Source of the DNA: Tessaracoccus lapidicaptus | GTDB taxonomy: Bacteria > Actinomycetota > Actinomycetes > Propionibacteriales > Propionibacteriaceae | Reading direction: 5' to 3' | DNA length: 64,000 nucleotides | NCBI RefSeq assembly: GCF_001693815.1 | Contig: NZ_MBQD01000002.1 | Coordinates: forward strand, 1-64,000 | Part shown: positions 1-8,217 of the stretch, one piece after another | Position numbering within the stretch: position 1 is the stretch's first letter | How the letters are laid out: the number at the start of each line of letters is the position of its first letter | Program-made: the position numbers and the translations under genes | The notes under the pieces: model-generated | What the model was told of the DNA's origin: nothing | Seen by the model: only the letters and a program-made list of their open reading frames with translations | The model's database searches: none

Positions 1-132
1 TTCTCAGAAGCCGAACGCCGTGAAGCCCTCCCTGGATGGCTGCATGCCTACAATCACCACAGGCCCCACTCAGCCTGCGAGAACAAGCCACCCATCACCC
101 GCTTGACCAACGTCCCAGGTCAGTACAGCTAG
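1..132 (+). CDS. IS481-family transposase, C-terminal end only (cut by window edge)
   Basis: Frame 1 is open from the first base to a TAG at 130-132 and encodes 43 residues. The stretch WLHAYNHHRPHSA, followed by PPITRLTNV, is the signature C-terminus of the DDE transposases of the IS481/IS3 (rve) group; the Y-N-x-x-R-P-H-S-A block lies just after the last catalytic Glu. The catalytic domain itself lies left of the window, so activity cannot be judged. The right end of the element should fall within a few bases of the stop codon, around 127-136, but the terminal inverted repeat cannot be confirmed without the other end. It abuts, and probably truncated, the minus-strand gene that follows. Confidence 0.8.
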   Translation, partial: FSEAERREALPGWLHAYNHHRPHSACENKPPITRLTNVPGQYS

Positions 133-525
133 GCACTCCTCGGACGCCCCGTCAGCCGTCTCGCGGGCCTCCTGGAGCCGGTCGAGGGTCTCCTGGAGGG
201 CGCGGGCGTCCTGGGACTCCGCCCCCGTCGCGAGCTCTTCGAGCGCCTCGTCGACCACGAGGTTGTACTCCGCCGCCCTGACGCATGCCGCGGAGACATC
301 ACCGGTCTCGGCTGTCGAGTCGTCCGCCGTCGGCGACGGCGACACGCTCGGGCTGGCGCTGATGACCGACAGCGCCTCCATCGGCGTCGCCCATCTGATG
401 CTGAGGAGGAACACGCCCGCGGCCGCGGCCAGCACGATGCCTGCCAGGAGTCCGATCAGGATCATGACCCAGCCGCTGAATGAACTGCCCCGGCGCGAGG
501 CGTTTCGGTGATCGCCAACTGTCAT
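70..525 (-). CDS. Small membrane-anchored protein, 3' end probably replaced by IS insertion
   Basis: The start is the ATG at 525, chosen because AGGAGG sits six bases upstream; an ORF extension to 594 lacks such a site. The product has a short cytoplasmic N-terminus, one transmembrane helix (about residues 19-43), a Ser/Pro/Thr linker and an acidic helical extracytoplasmic domain of about 80 residues with one or two Cys. I do not recognise a family. The last 20 or so codons are antisense to the transposase remnant, so the true C-terminus was very likely lost and the stop at 70 is accidental. Function unknown; possibly a surface or sensor-associated small protein. Confidence 0.5.
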   Translation of the reverse strand: MTVGDHRNASRRGSSFSGWVMILIGLLAGIVLAAAAGVFLLSIRWATPMEALSVISASPSVSPSPTADDSTAETGDVSAACVRAAEYNLVVDEALEELATGAESQDARALQETLDRLQEARETADGASEECLAVLTWDVGQAGDGWLVLAG

Positions 526-655
526 CGATCCTCCTGGTGGTGAGGTCGTCACGCGGCCCGACGGGGCACGGCGTACTGCGATGCTAGTTGTCACACGCGA
601 GCTGGGCTGGACTTTTGCACAGGATCGGGGCTTGGGTCACACTCGGCCGGGGTGG

Positions 656-1525
656 CTAGGGGTCCCAGAGAGCCAGGACCTGCTCGCCTGCCTCGTGCAA
701 CAGCGCCACGTCATGCCAGAAGAGATGCCCGCCTCGGATTGTTCCGGCGCTGATGCTCATTCCCGTGGCCTGGGCCGATCGGAGCATGCGGTGAACGGAG
801 GCTCGTGGCGACATGCGGCTGGTGTCCCCGTTGATGATCAGGACGCGAAGGTCCGGGCGGGTTCGTCCGATCGATGTCAGGTAGGCGGGGATGGTGGGCC
901 AGCAGAGCGCGGCCGGCAGGAGTGCCTGGTCGAGGTGCGAGCGGGCCGGGCGCAGTCCTGGCGGTTCTGGATCCCAGCGTCCCACTGCATCGGGCAGGCG
1001 GTGGCTGAGGCGGGTCGACTCGTCCCGCTCTCGGAGTTCGTCGCTGGAGGCTTTCAAGAGCCGCCACGGGACCCAGGCCTTGATGGCGATCGGCTCAACG
1101 AGCGTGAGGGTGCGGATCGTCAGATCGTTGGTCGCTACCGATGTCGCGGCGGCGGCGACCGAGGCCCCCATCGAATAGCCGAGGATGTGGATCCCCTGGT
1201 CTGGGTCTGTGCCGACTGCCCTGAGGCCCGCGAGAGCGGATCGGAGCATTCGCCTCCCGACGGGGGCGAAGGATCCGCCGAGGAGAGCCGCACGCTCCCC
1301 CGGGCTCAGGCGGGTTCCGGCCGCACCCAGCCCGGGGCTCTCGACGATGACGATGCGCGCGGCGAGCTGCTGGGCCAGGCGTGTGAACAGTCCGTACTCG
1401 AAGGGCTCCAGCCATCCGCCGTACCCCATGAATGCGACGCACAGGCGCTCGGCGTCGCCGTCTCCGACGGCACCCCACTTGAGTCCCTCGCTGACGCCTT
1501 CTCGGGGTGCTCCCGCGTGGTTCAC
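656..1525 (-). CDS. Alpha/beta hydrolase
   Basis: A 289-residue protein with the nucleophile elbow GYSMGAS (Ser118), an oxyanion-side FMGYGGW segment near residue 33 and a late GGHLFWHD block that would supply the catalytic His, all typical of the alpha/beta hydrolase fold. No signal peptide or membrane helix is visible, so it should be cytoplasmic. The substrate cannot be told. Its GTG start overlaps the stop of the upstream receiver-like gene (GTGA), so the two are translationally coupled, and it is the last gene of a three-gene operon led by a membrane sensor kinase. An enzyme of this type as a signalling output, or as a maker or breaker of a lipid or acyl signal, would fit, but that is inference. 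Confidence 0.75.
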   Translation of the reverse strand: MNHAGAPREGVSEGLKWGAVGDGDAERLCVAFMGYGGWLEPFEYGLFTRLAQQLAARIVIVESPGLGAAGTRLSPGERAALLGGSFAPVGRRMLRSALAGLRAVGTDPDQGIHILGYSMGASVAAAATSVATNDLTIRTLTLVEPIAIKAWVPWRLLKASSDELRERDESTRLSHRLPDAVGRWDPEPPGLRPARSHLDQALLPAALCWPTIPAYLTSIGRTRPDLRVLIINGDTSRMSPRASVHRMLRSAQATGMSISAGTIRGGHLFWHDVALLHEAGEQVLALWDP

Positions 1526-2622
1526 CGCCCGGCCGTTCGCGGTCTGGTCGCCATGTGATGGGTGAAGGCGAGGCGGACATCGGGGGCGTCCCAGAAGCGG
1601 GAGGTGTGGGTCAGGAATTCGGTGAGTGGGTCACGTTGTGTCCAGGAGAACTTGTACCCGGTCCGCGTACTGGGTCTGGTTTCCGTATCTGCGGCGTCGC
1701 TGAAGGGGTCAGAGCCGTCGGGTGGGGTGTCCCACACGTCGATGAACGCCTGGGCTGCGTCGTGGAGGTGTTCAGCGATCACGTCGAACTGATGGCTGCG
1801 GCGCACGGGCAGTTCGGGGGTGTATCCGACGATCTCGTGGAAGGCCTCCTTGATGGGGCGTCCGAAGGCGAACTGGTGTCGTCCCTCGCGCGCTCGCCGG
1901 TAGATGCGGTACCAGTCGAAGCCCGACGGGTTCTCGGCCGGGGTGATGAGCTGGCTGTCGCCCAGGGGGTTCAAGGTCAGCATCGTCATGAGGGGGCCGG
2001 CTGCGAGCTCCACCATCCGTTGTTGCATGGTGCCGACGGCGTCGGCTCGCCTGGACGAGCGGAGACGCTGTGCCATGTTCTCCACGGTGCTGTTGCCGTC
2101 GAAGAAGCGGGCGCCGAACCACGCCCAGGCCGCGGCGGCGAAAAGTCGGGAGGTCATGTCGGCGTACTCGACGAAGCTGTAGAGAGCCGAGCCGCGGGGG
2201 TCGCGCCAGGCTCGTTCCGTACGAGATCCCGTCGATGCGCGCACAGCCCAGGCATCCCAGTACTCCGGGGTGCTCATCAGTTCCCGGACTCGGAGCAGCA
2301 CGCCCATCCCTGTTGCCTGTCTGAGGTCCAGGCTGACGCGGCTCGACGGCATCGAGTCATCGCTACCCGCGACATCGAGTCGCAATCGCTCGTCTCTGGG
2401 CAGGCCTTGGCTGGACTGGAGGTTGAAGTCGACGAAGATGGCGTCGTACTCGGCGAGCGCCTCGGGGGTGAGGGTCAGGAGCACCTCAACGGTCGGCTGC
2501 CAGTCGATCACGATGGGAATCGGCGGTGGCGTGCGTCGAAGGAGAGTGGCGGCGTCCTCGATCCGCCGATACCGGGCACCGTGGTCATCGAAGACGAGGA
2601 ACTGCAGGTCCGGCCTTCTCAT
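1522..2622 (-). CDS. Receiver-like domain protein with long C-terminal domain of unknown function
   Basis: The N-terminal 75 residues look like a response-regulator receiver: FLVFDDHGARYRR supplies the acidic pair (D12, D13) and DAIFVDFNL the candidate phospho-acceptor D65. The remainder (about 290 residues) is helical and carries no recognisable DNA-binding or output domain. The start chosen is the ATG at 2622, which overlaps the kinase stop as ATGA; the upstream in-frame Met at 2670 lies inside the kinase gene. The gene is coupled on one side to a sensor kinase and on the other to an alpha/beta hydrolase. Total 366 residues, far longer than a single-domain receiver. It may act by protein contact rather than as a transcription factor. 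Confidence 0.6.
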   Translation of the reverse strand: MRRPDLQFLVFDDHGARYRRIEDAATLLRRTPPPIPIVIDWQPTVEVLLTLTPEALAEYDAIFVDFNLQSSQGLPRDERLRLDVAGSDDSMPSSRVSLDLRQATGMGVLLRVRELMSTPEYWDAWAVRASTGSRTERAWRDPRGSALYSFVEYADMTSRLFAAAAWAWFGARFFDGNSTVENMAQRLRSSRRADAVGTMQQRMVELAAGPLMTMLTLNPLGDSQLITPAENPSGFDWYRIYRRAREGRHQFAFGRPIKEAFHEIVGYTPELPVRRSHQFDVIAEHLHDAAQAFIDVWDTPPDGSDPFSDAADTETRPSTRTGYKFSWTQRDPLTEFLTHTSRFWDAPDVRLAFTHHMATRPRTAGR

Positions 2623-4043
2623 TGCCGGGACCTCGGTTCCGGGTGCCGAAGTGGGACCGTGATGGGCCATGTCGCACGCAGGACCTTGCCGTTGGGCATC
2701 GAGTCTTGCCGCAATGAGCCCCCCACTGCGGACAGGTGGCGGCTGATGCCGCCAAGGGTGTGTGAGTTGGCGAGGACCCCGTCGGGGATCAATGGGAGGG
2801 TGTCGCGGACCTCGACGACCAGGTTCTGGCCTTCTTGGCGGGCTGTCGCCAGCACGTGCCCGAACTGATCTGGCATGAGCGATGCGTAAGCCTGGACGCT
2901 GTTCGAGACGAAGGTCCGAAGGTACGCCGCCACCATCTGGTGATGCTTGGGGTCCAGCCCCGGGTCCAGGCGGATGTTCGTGTCCAGCTGAACGGCCCCG
3001 TTCTGGGCTTCGCGGCGGAGGAGTTCCTCAATCGGGGGGAGGAGCCCGCGACGGGGGTCCAGGCGGCCTCGTTGTGCTTGTTCGTGGATGAAGTCGACGT
3101 TGGCGATGTAGTGCTCGAGCTCCATGCGGGTCATGGGGTTCGCTACCCGTCGAGCGGCTTCCTGGAGCGATCCCTTCACCGGCTGGGTGAGGGCGTGGTA
3201 TTCCAGGGCTGCGGTCTTGACGTTCTCCTCGTTGATCTGATCGCGAACAATGGCGGCCGCTGTGACGGCTCGGTCGAACTCCCGCTGCCTCAGGCCGACG
3301 TAGTATCCGAGACCCAGGGTCATCAGGGCGTAGGGGAGGGCCTCACCCCATGCTCCGGGACGGGCGGCGATGATGACCGCGAGCAACAGGGGTATCGGGA
3401 TCCACAACAGTCGGATGGATCGCAGGACGGGCGTTGCAAGCCCGTTGCTGGGGGAATACGTGGCCGGACCCATGAGTGGTCCCAGACCACCTGACACGAG
3501 GTACATCATGGCGGTCGCGAGCGCCAGGACTTTTACCCAGCCACGGTCCGTGGTGGGCGGCTCGAGGAAGACCAGCACAAGCGTCAGCTGGAGCGAGCAC
3601 GCGACAACGCCCAGCGCCGATGTGACGTTGGGAAGGAACTTCTCGTAGTTCCGGTACCACACCCGCACCGCCCGCCAGTACCACTGCCTCCGTCCGTCCC
3701 GACCGGTCGAGGAGCGTTGGGCAACAGCCTCGTACCGATGGCGCATGATCGGCTCGAGGTAGATCTCGAGGGCTACTTGGAGAGCACCGGGGATGAAGAA
3801 CAGCCACCCGAACCACGGAAACCCGACCGCCGCCGAAGCGATGATCAACGTGACCAGGAGGACCAGGCGTGTGACGTAAGGCCGGTTCCGGTCCTGGTGG
3901 GAGGAGCGAGCATCGACGACGCGCGCGAACCAGGTGGATCGGGGTGCGGAGACGAAGTCGGCGAACAGGCAGGCAAGCGAGCTGCGATCCGCGGCCGAGG
4001 TGTCGGCGGCGTCGTCGACGGCTGTCTCGTCGGAGGTCTTCAT
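2619..4043 (-). CDS. Membrane sensor kinase with divergent HATPase domain
   Basis: The start is placed at the ATG at 4043 (MKTSDETAVDD) because GGAG lies about eight bases upstream; the reading frame runs open further but that part is promoter DNA. The 474-residue product has five or six membrane helices in residues about 45-260, then a linker with a possible dimerisation helix pair and a C-terminal GHKL-type ATPase: N-box TFVSNSVQAYAS, a D-x-L-P-L-I-P-D-G G1 region and LGGISRHLSAVGG as G2. No standard H-E-L-R-T phospho-His box is seen, so the phospho-acceptor is unclear. It heads an operon with a receiver-like protein and a hydrolase and is divergent from the copper oxidase operon. Confidence 0.7.
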   Translation of the reverse strand: MKTSDETAVDDAADTSAADRSSLACLFADFVSAPRSTWFARVVDARSSHQDRNRPYVTRLVLLVTLIIASAAVGFPWFGWLFFIPGALQVALEIYLEPIMRHRYEAVAQRSSTGRDGRRQWYWRAVRVWYRNYEKFLPNVTSALGVVACSLQLTLVLVFLEPPTTDRGWVKVLALATAMMYLVSGGLGPLMGPATYSPSNGLATPVLRSIRLLWIPIPLLLAVIIAARPGAWGEALPYALMTLGLGYYVGLRQREFDRAVTAAAIVRDQINEENVKTAALEYHALTQPVKGSLQEAARRVANPMTRMELEHYIANVDFIHEQAQRGRLDPRRGLLPPIEELLRREAQNGAVQLDTNIRLDPGLDPKHHQMVAAYLRTFVSNSVQAYASLMPDQFGHVLATARQEGQNLVVEVRDTLPLIPDGVLANSHTLGGISRHLSAVGGSLRQDSMPNGKVLRATWPITVPLRHPEPRSRQ

Positions 4044-4218
4044 CCGTGTCGCTCCTGCGCTCTCTGCTTCTCGCAGCACAAGCGTGGCATGTAGGGACCA
4101 CGGCGTGTCCCGGCACCCCCGGTTTGCGCCGCGATCGGGACGCATCCCACCCGCGTTGCGTGATGCAACGCCACGGACGAGCGCACCGCTGAAGATGAGT
4201 CCTGCAATGCGGCGACAG

Positions 4219-4261
4219 GTGGTGGCCAGCCGCACTTGGGGGGAGCGGCTGGCCACCACCG
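4219..4261. repeat. Strong 16-bp perfect hairpin in divergent intergenic region
   Basis: Positions 4219-4234 and 4246-4261 are perfect reverse complements, separated by 11 bases. The hairpin lies inside the 4044-4395 gap between the sensor kinase and the SHOCT/oxidase operon, where divergent promoters would be expected. There is no T-run on either side, so a classic intrinsic terminator is not certain. It could insulate the two divergent units or bind a dimeric protein. Apart from this and the palindrome at 4329-4342, I see no gene in this 350-bp gap. Confidence 0.6.
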
Positions 4262-4328
4262 AGCCTTCGTATCCCCAGGCGCATGCCACTGCCCCAGATC
4301 GGTAACAGCCAGACACATCTCCGACAGA

Positions 4329-4342
4329 TACCCCATGGGGTA
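4329..4342. promoter_or_regulatory. CsoR/CstR-type operator palindrome
   Basis: TACCCCATGGGGTA is a perfect 14-bp palindrome with the G/C-rich core and T-A ends typical of CsoR-family operators. It lies about 50 bases upstream of the SHOCT/multicopper oxidase operon. Related boxes occur at 51650-51669 and 53738-53753, next to the CsoR-family gene at 51.7 kb. No CsoR gene is seen in the local cluster, so trans-regulation is likely. Confidence 0.6.
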
Positions 4343-4395
4343 CGCGACCGATCGGAGTACCGTGGAGGACATCCGAGCGGAGGCAGGTGAGCCTG

Positions 4396-4692
4396 ATGGA
4401 TTGGGACGACATGGGTGGTTGGCACGGAATGGGCGGCTGGGGCATGGGCGGCGGCTGGGGGCTGCTGTTCGGCGTGCTCCTGCTGGCGGGACTGGTGCTG
4501 TTGATCGTGTTGCTGGTCCGAGCCTTGAGCGGAGGAGTTCGCCAGGACCGGAACCCACCGCCGCCCTCGGGCTCCTCCGGCCCTGAGTCGGGGCCGGTGC
4601 GGGCCCGTCAGATCCTGCAGGAGCGCTACGCGCGCGGCGAGATCGACACCGAGGAGTACCAGGAGAGGTTGCGGAACCTCGGGGAGTCCTGA
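4396..4692 (+). CDS. SHOCT-domain small membrane protein
   Basis: A 98-residue protein with a Gly/Trp/Met-rich N-terminus, one transmembrane helix (about residues 22-42) and a C-terminal SHOCT motif, ARQILQERYARGEIDTEEY, which is a short helical module often found at the end of small membrane or export-linked proteins. The start is uncertain: GTG at 4387 has GGAGG only three bases away, while ATG at 4396 has AGGTGAG four bases away. The stop is followed after two bases by the start of the multicopper oxidase, so the genes form one operon under the palindrome at 4329. Proteins of this kind are common beside copper-handling genes; the molecular role is unknown. Confidence 0.75.
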   Translation: MDWDDMGGWHGMGGWGMGGGWGLLFGVLLLAGLVLLIVLLVRALSGGVRQDRNPPPPSGSSGPESGPVRARQILQERYARGEIDTEEYQERLRNLGES

Positions 4693-4694
4693 GG

Positions 4695-6146
4695 GTGCGG
4701 CCGATTCCCCGGCGCCGGGCCCTGCAGTTGGGAGCGCTCGGCACTGCCGGCGTAGTCGTGGGCGGGTGGGGCCTGGCCCGGCAGGCCAGCAGCCCTGGTT
4801 CGACGCGGACACCGTCGGGCGGGGGCACTGCCCTCACCCTCCCGTCGGAGCTGGTCAGCAGCGGCGGCGTGCTGCGCGTGGAGTTGGACGCCGCCCCGCG
4901 CACGGTGACGGTGGGCGGCGAACGGGTGACGATGCTGGGCTACGCCGACCACGTCCCCGGACCGACTCTGCGTCTTCGCCCCGGGGACCTGCTGCAGATC
5001 CGGTTGCGCAACGGCCTGGATGAGCCCACCAACCTGCACGTCCACGGGCTGCACGTCTCCCCAGAGGGCAACGGCGACAACCCGTTCGTGGTCATCGAAC
5101 CCGGGCAGAGCTTCGACTACTCCTACCAGCTCCCACCAGACCACCCGGCAGGCACGTACTGGTACCACCCCCACCTGCACGGCACGGTGGCCGACCAGGT
5201 GTTCGGTGGCCTGTACGGCGCGATCGTGGTGGACGAGGACGAGCCGCTCCCGGTCGCACGCGAACGCGTGCTCGTGGTCTCGGATGTGTCCTTCGACGGT
5301 GCCGGCAATGTCCGTCCGGCCTCCCCGCAGGAGCGGATGATGGGACGAGAGGGTGACCTGCTGCTGGTCAACGGCCAGGTCGCCCCCGTGTTGGAGGGCC
5401 GCCCGGGGGAACGGGAACGGTGGCGGGTGGTCAACGCCTGCACCTCTCGCTATCTGCGCTTGGTGGTGGACGGACAGCGGTTCCAGCTCCTCGGGATGGA
5501 CCTGGACCGCTCCCCGATCCCCGAGGAAGTGGACGAGGTGGTCCTCACCCCGGGCAATCGGGCTGACCTGCTGGTCACCCTCGCTGAGGGCACCACGACG
5601 GTCCGCACCCGCGGGTACGACCGCGGCGGCATGGGAGGCATGATGTCCGCCACCTCCGGACCGGCGACACTCGCCACGCTGGCTGCCAGCGGCGACGCCG
5701 TCGCCGAGGGGGGTCAGCTGCCGCAGCTCCCGCCGTCCCGGGACCTGCGAACGGGCGAGGTGGACCGCCGTCGGGAACTCACCATGGAGATGGGCATGGG
5801 GATGGGAATGCGGGGACGGATGATGTCCTTCACCATCGACGGCGGCGAGTTCGACCATGAGCGCACCGACCAGCAGGTGGCGGCCGGGACCATCGAGGAG
5901 TGGACCATCCGGAACACCTCCACGATGGACCACCCCTTCCACCTGCACGTCTGGCCGATGCAGGTCCTCGAGGAACGCGGCCGTGCGGTGAAGGAGCCGC
6001 GGTGGCGGGACGTCGTGGACGTCCCCGCCGGTGGCCAGGTGGTGGTGCGGATCCCGTTCGAGGGCCACACGGGCCGCACCGTCTACCACTGCCACATCCT
6101 CGACCACGAGGACCTCGGGATGATGGGCGTCATCGATGTCGGGTGA
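4695..6146 (+). CDS. Tat-exported multicopper oxidase
   Basis: A 483-residue protein with an N-terminal twin-arginine signal (RRRALQLGALG) and all copper-binding motifs of three-cupredoxin oxidases: HVHGLH near residue 115, YWYHPHLHG near 155, HPFHLHVW near 415 and HCHILDHEDLGMM near the C-terminus, the last including the type 1 Cys-His-Met set. Two Met-rich stretches (GGMGGMM about residue 315; MEMGMGMGMRGRMM about residue 365) resemble the Cu(I)-binding inserts of CueO-like enzymes. It probably oxidises Cu(I), or a phenolic substrate, outside the membrane. The GTG start lies two bases after the SHOCT gene stop. The CsoR-type box upstream supports a copper-resistance role. Confidence 0.92.
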   Translation: MRPIPRRRALQLGALGTAGVVVGGWGLARQASSPGSTRTPSGGGTALTLPSELVSSGGVLRVELDAAPRTVTVGGERVTMLGYADHVPGPTLRLRPGDLLQIRLRNGLDEPTNLHVHGLHVSPEGNGDNPFVVIEPGQSFDYSYQLPPDHPAGTYWYHPHLHGTVADQVFGGLYGAIVVDEDEPLPVARERVLVVSDVSFDGAGNVRPASPQERMMGREGDLLLVNGQVAPVLEGRPGERERWRVVNACTSRYLRLVVDGQRFQLLGMDLDRSPIPEEVDEVVLTPGNRADLLVTLAEGTTTVRTRGYDRGGMGGMMSATSGPATLATLAASGDAVAEGGQLPQLPPSRDLRTGEVDRRRELTMEMGMGMGMRGRMMSFTIDGGEFDHERTDQQVAAGTIEEWTIRNTSTMDHPFHLHVWPMQVLEERGRAVKEPRWRDVVDVPAGGQVVVRIPFEGHTGRTVYHCHILDHEDLGMMGVIDVG

Positions 6147-6284
6147 GCCGCCGGTGGAACGGGTGCGGTCACGGTCCTCCACTTCTTGATCGAAGCCGAG
6201 GGGAGAGTTGATCAGATCCATACGTTGCCAAGGGACAGTGGTCCTATCGGCCGGAAGGCCGGCACCCGAATGAAGGAGACCACC

Positions 6285-6497
6285 ATGATCAGCAAGCGCA
6301 AGATCGCTGCCCTGGCCGCCGCGGCCGCGGCAGTCGTCGCGATGACCGCCACAACTGCGGGAGCAGTCGAACCCACCGGCCGCGAGTACGCCGACCACGT
6401 TCGCATGATGGCCCAGTCGGACATGGGCCTCGACGGCGCCCACAACCCCGGCATGCACCAGGGACTCTCCTGCATGGAGAACCACCACTCGTCCTGA
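6285..6497 (+). CDS. Small secreted Met/His-rich peptide
   Basis: A 70-residue product starting at ATG 6285, selected because AAGGAG lies seven bases upstream. Residues 1-32 form a clear Sec signal peptide (KRK, then an Ala-rich core ending TAGA). The mature part is only about 40 residues and holds five His, six Met and one Cys (LSCMENHHSS at the end), a composition suited to binding copper. It lies 138 bases after the oxidase and just before a strong terminator, so it is likely the last gene of that operon or a separately expressed partner. I do not recognise a named family; a periplasmic or extracellular copper-binding peptide is inferred. Confidence 0.65.
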   Translation: MISKRKIAALAAAAAAVVAMTATTAGAVEPTGREYADHVRMMAQSDMGLDGAHNPGMHQGLSCMENHHSS

Positions 6498-6520
6498 CCA
6501 GAAAGGTCAGCTCGTCACGC

Positions 6521-6553
6521 GATCCCCGCCAGACCCCAGGTCGGGCGGGGATC
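6521..6553. terminator. Intrinsic terminator
   Basis: A perfect 10-bp stem (GATCCCCGCC with its complement) and 13-base loop lie 23 bases after the secreted peptide gene, followed by an AT-rich ATTCATT. It closes the copper oxidase operon and separates it from the convergent redoxin gene. Confidence 0.75.
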
Positions 6554-6643
6554 ATTCATTGACTCAGGCTGCTCAACGCCACACCGGGGTGAAGGGAAGG
6601 GAGCCACCATGACCCGCGACGCACCGCGCCACATGCAGTAACT

Positions 6644-7264
6644 TCACCGCAGTCGCGTGGTGACCTCGTTGAGGAGTTCCTCGGGGTCGAGCCACATCGA
6701 TGGGTAGTTGCCGTACCAGCGTTGGACTCCGTCGCCGTCGATGAGGACGAAGCCGTGGCCCGGCATTCCGGGGTGCATGCCCTTGTCGAGGACGTCGTAG
6801 GCCTTGGACACCGTCCCGTCGTCGAGGAGGTACGGGGTGGCGATGCCGAACTGCTGCATGTCGGGCAGGATCTGCTCGGCGGTGTTCATGACGATGGGCA
6901 GCACCGTGATGCCGGCTTGGGCGAACCCGGGGTTCTTCTCGATCTCGGCCATCTGCATGGTGCACGACGCGCAGCCGGCGCCTTCGTTGAAGTAGATGAG
7001 CACTGGGCTCGGGCGCAGGTCGCTGAGGGTGACGGCGGTGCCGGCTGTGGTGGTGAGCGTGAAGTCGGGGGCGAGTCGCTGGGTGTCGCCTTGTTCGGGG
7101 ACGGCGGTCCACAGACCGTAACCGACGACTGCCAGCACGATGAGCGTCACCGCTCCGCCGATGATCCGGGCCCAGGTGCGGCGCTTCTTGTCGCGCTGCG
7201 TCTCGGCCTGCTGACGGGCCTTGAGTTGCTCGCGTCGGGAGGGTGCCGGGGCGGTGGGGGTCAT
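6644..7264 (-). CDS. Membrane-anchored thioredoxin-like redoxin
   Basis: A 206-residue protein with a basic N-terminus, one membrane helix (about residues 33-53) and an extracytoplasmic AhpC/TSA-Redoxin-type domain: APDFTL at 65, then CASC (Cys98, Cys101) as the redox motif and GHGFVLIDGDG as the typical late strand. The CxxC with Ala-Ser is unusual for thioredoxins and suggests a specialised thiol oxidoreductase. Its start overlaps the stop of the CcdA-like gene (ATGA), and that gene overlaps the glutaredoxin-like gene, so the three form a coupled operon for moving reducing power across the membrane. Possible clients are the metal-stress proteins nearby. Confidence 0.8.
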   Translation of the reverse strand: MTPTAPAPSRREQLKARQQAETQRDKKRRTWARIIGGAVTLIVLAVVGYGLWTAVPEQGDTQRLAPDFTLTTTAGTAVTLSDLRPSPVLIYFNEGAGCASCTMQMAEIEKNPGFAQAGITVLPIVMNTAEQILPDMQQFGIATPYLLDDGTVSKAYDVLDKGMHPGMPGHGFVLIDGDGVQRWYGNYPSMWLDPEELLNEVTTRLR

Positions 7265-8217
7265 CGAGGCTCCTGAGAGGGGACGGTCGCTGCGCCGGTG
7301 TCCGCCGGCGCTGTGTCGGGGCTGTCGCAGCAGGCGTGGGCGGAGACCTCGGGTTCGGCGCGTCGGCGGTCACGGAGGGTGGCGACGACGAACACGGCCA
7401 CCAGTGCGAGCAGTGCCAGCCCGAGGACGGCCTCGGGGATGGGTGCAGTGATCGCGATCAGCCAGGCGAAGACGTCGGTGAGCCAGGCGCCCATTCCCAC
7501 GAGCGGGGCGTCGGCGCCGGTCATCTCGGTGGCGCCAGCTTGACCGATCACGAGGATGCCCATGATCACGAACCCGATGGCGACCAGCAGGTTGACCGTG
7601 TTGGTGGCCAGCGCGAAGCGGCCGAGGTTGATGCGGATGGGCCTGGCGCGCAGGCTGCGCATCCGCTCGGGGCGCTTGTCCCACAGCAGCGCCATCACGA
7701 ACAGGGGGATCACCATCCCGAACACGTAGGCCAGGCCGAGCAGGAGCCCGCCGACAGGTGAGGCGGACAGCGCGGAGAGGGTCATCACGCCTGCGAGGAC
7801 CGGTGCGCAGCAACTGGAGGCGATGCCGGAGAACACACCCAGGCTGAAGAAGGTGGCGGTGTCGCCGCGTGAAGTGTTCGGGGCCCGCAGGAACGACGGC
7901 ATCGACCACATCGCCCCGGACAGAGCCAAGAGGCCGAGGCCGATCATCAGCAGGCCACCGGCCCAATACAGGACCACGTGGTACTTGGCGATGGCGCCTG
8001 CGATCAGGCTGACGCCCATGGTGATCGGGACCAGCACCGCCGCCAGGCCGGCGGCGAACACGAAGGTCAGCGGGATGAGGCGCCAGCGGCGGTTTTTGGC
8101 CGCCGCGGCGAGGTAGCTGGGGGCGAGGAAGACGATGCAGCAGGGGGCGAACAGCGCGACGCTGCCGGCGAGGAACGCTGCCAGGACCCCGCCGGCGCTG
8201 AGGAGATCGGCGCCCAT
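7261..8217 (-). CDS. CcdA/DsbD-like transmembrane thiol-electron carrier
   Basis: The start is ATG 8217, overlapping the upstream stop as ATGA; the longer open frame antisense to this point is not coding. The 318-residue protein has about seven hydrophobic helices. Paired Cys occur at residues 26-27 (FAPCCIVFLAP) and 136-137 (IASSCCAPVLAG), in the positions where CcdA/DsbD proteins carry their reactive Cys, each next to a Pro as in the family. The adjacent double Cys is an oddity. A C-terminal tail ends in a further CC pair (HACCDS), which may bind metal. Predicted role: passing electrons from cytoplasmic thiols to the redoxin encoded downstream. Confidence 0.8.
   Translation of the reverse strand: MGADLLSAGGVLAAFLAGSVALFAPCCIVFLAPSYLAAAAKNRRWRLIPLTFVFAAGLAAVLVPITMGVSLIAGAIAKYHVVLYWAGGLLMIGLGLLALSGAMWSMPSFLRAPNTSRGDTATFFSLGVFSGIASSCCAPVLAGVMTLSALSASPVGGLLLGLAYVFGMVIPLFVMALLWDKRPERMRSLRARPIRINLGRFALATNTVNLLVAIGFVIMGILVIGQAGATEMTGADAPLVGMGAWLTDVFAWLIAITAPIPEAVLGLALLALVAVFVVATLRDRRRAEPEVSAHACCDSPDTAPADTGAATVPSQEPR

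Noticed and set aside
581-1558. Long plus-strand frame antisense to the alpha/beta hydrolase
   Set aside because: It mirrors the minus-strand gene, which has clear motifs and coupled overlaps; the plus-strand translation shows no motif.
6609-6641. Ten-codon frame (ATG to TAA) with a strong GGGAAGGGAG site before it
   Set aside because: It encodes only MTRDAPRHMQ and no downstream gene on that strand is present. It is more likely the leftover start of a deleted gene; a regulatory leader cannot be shown.
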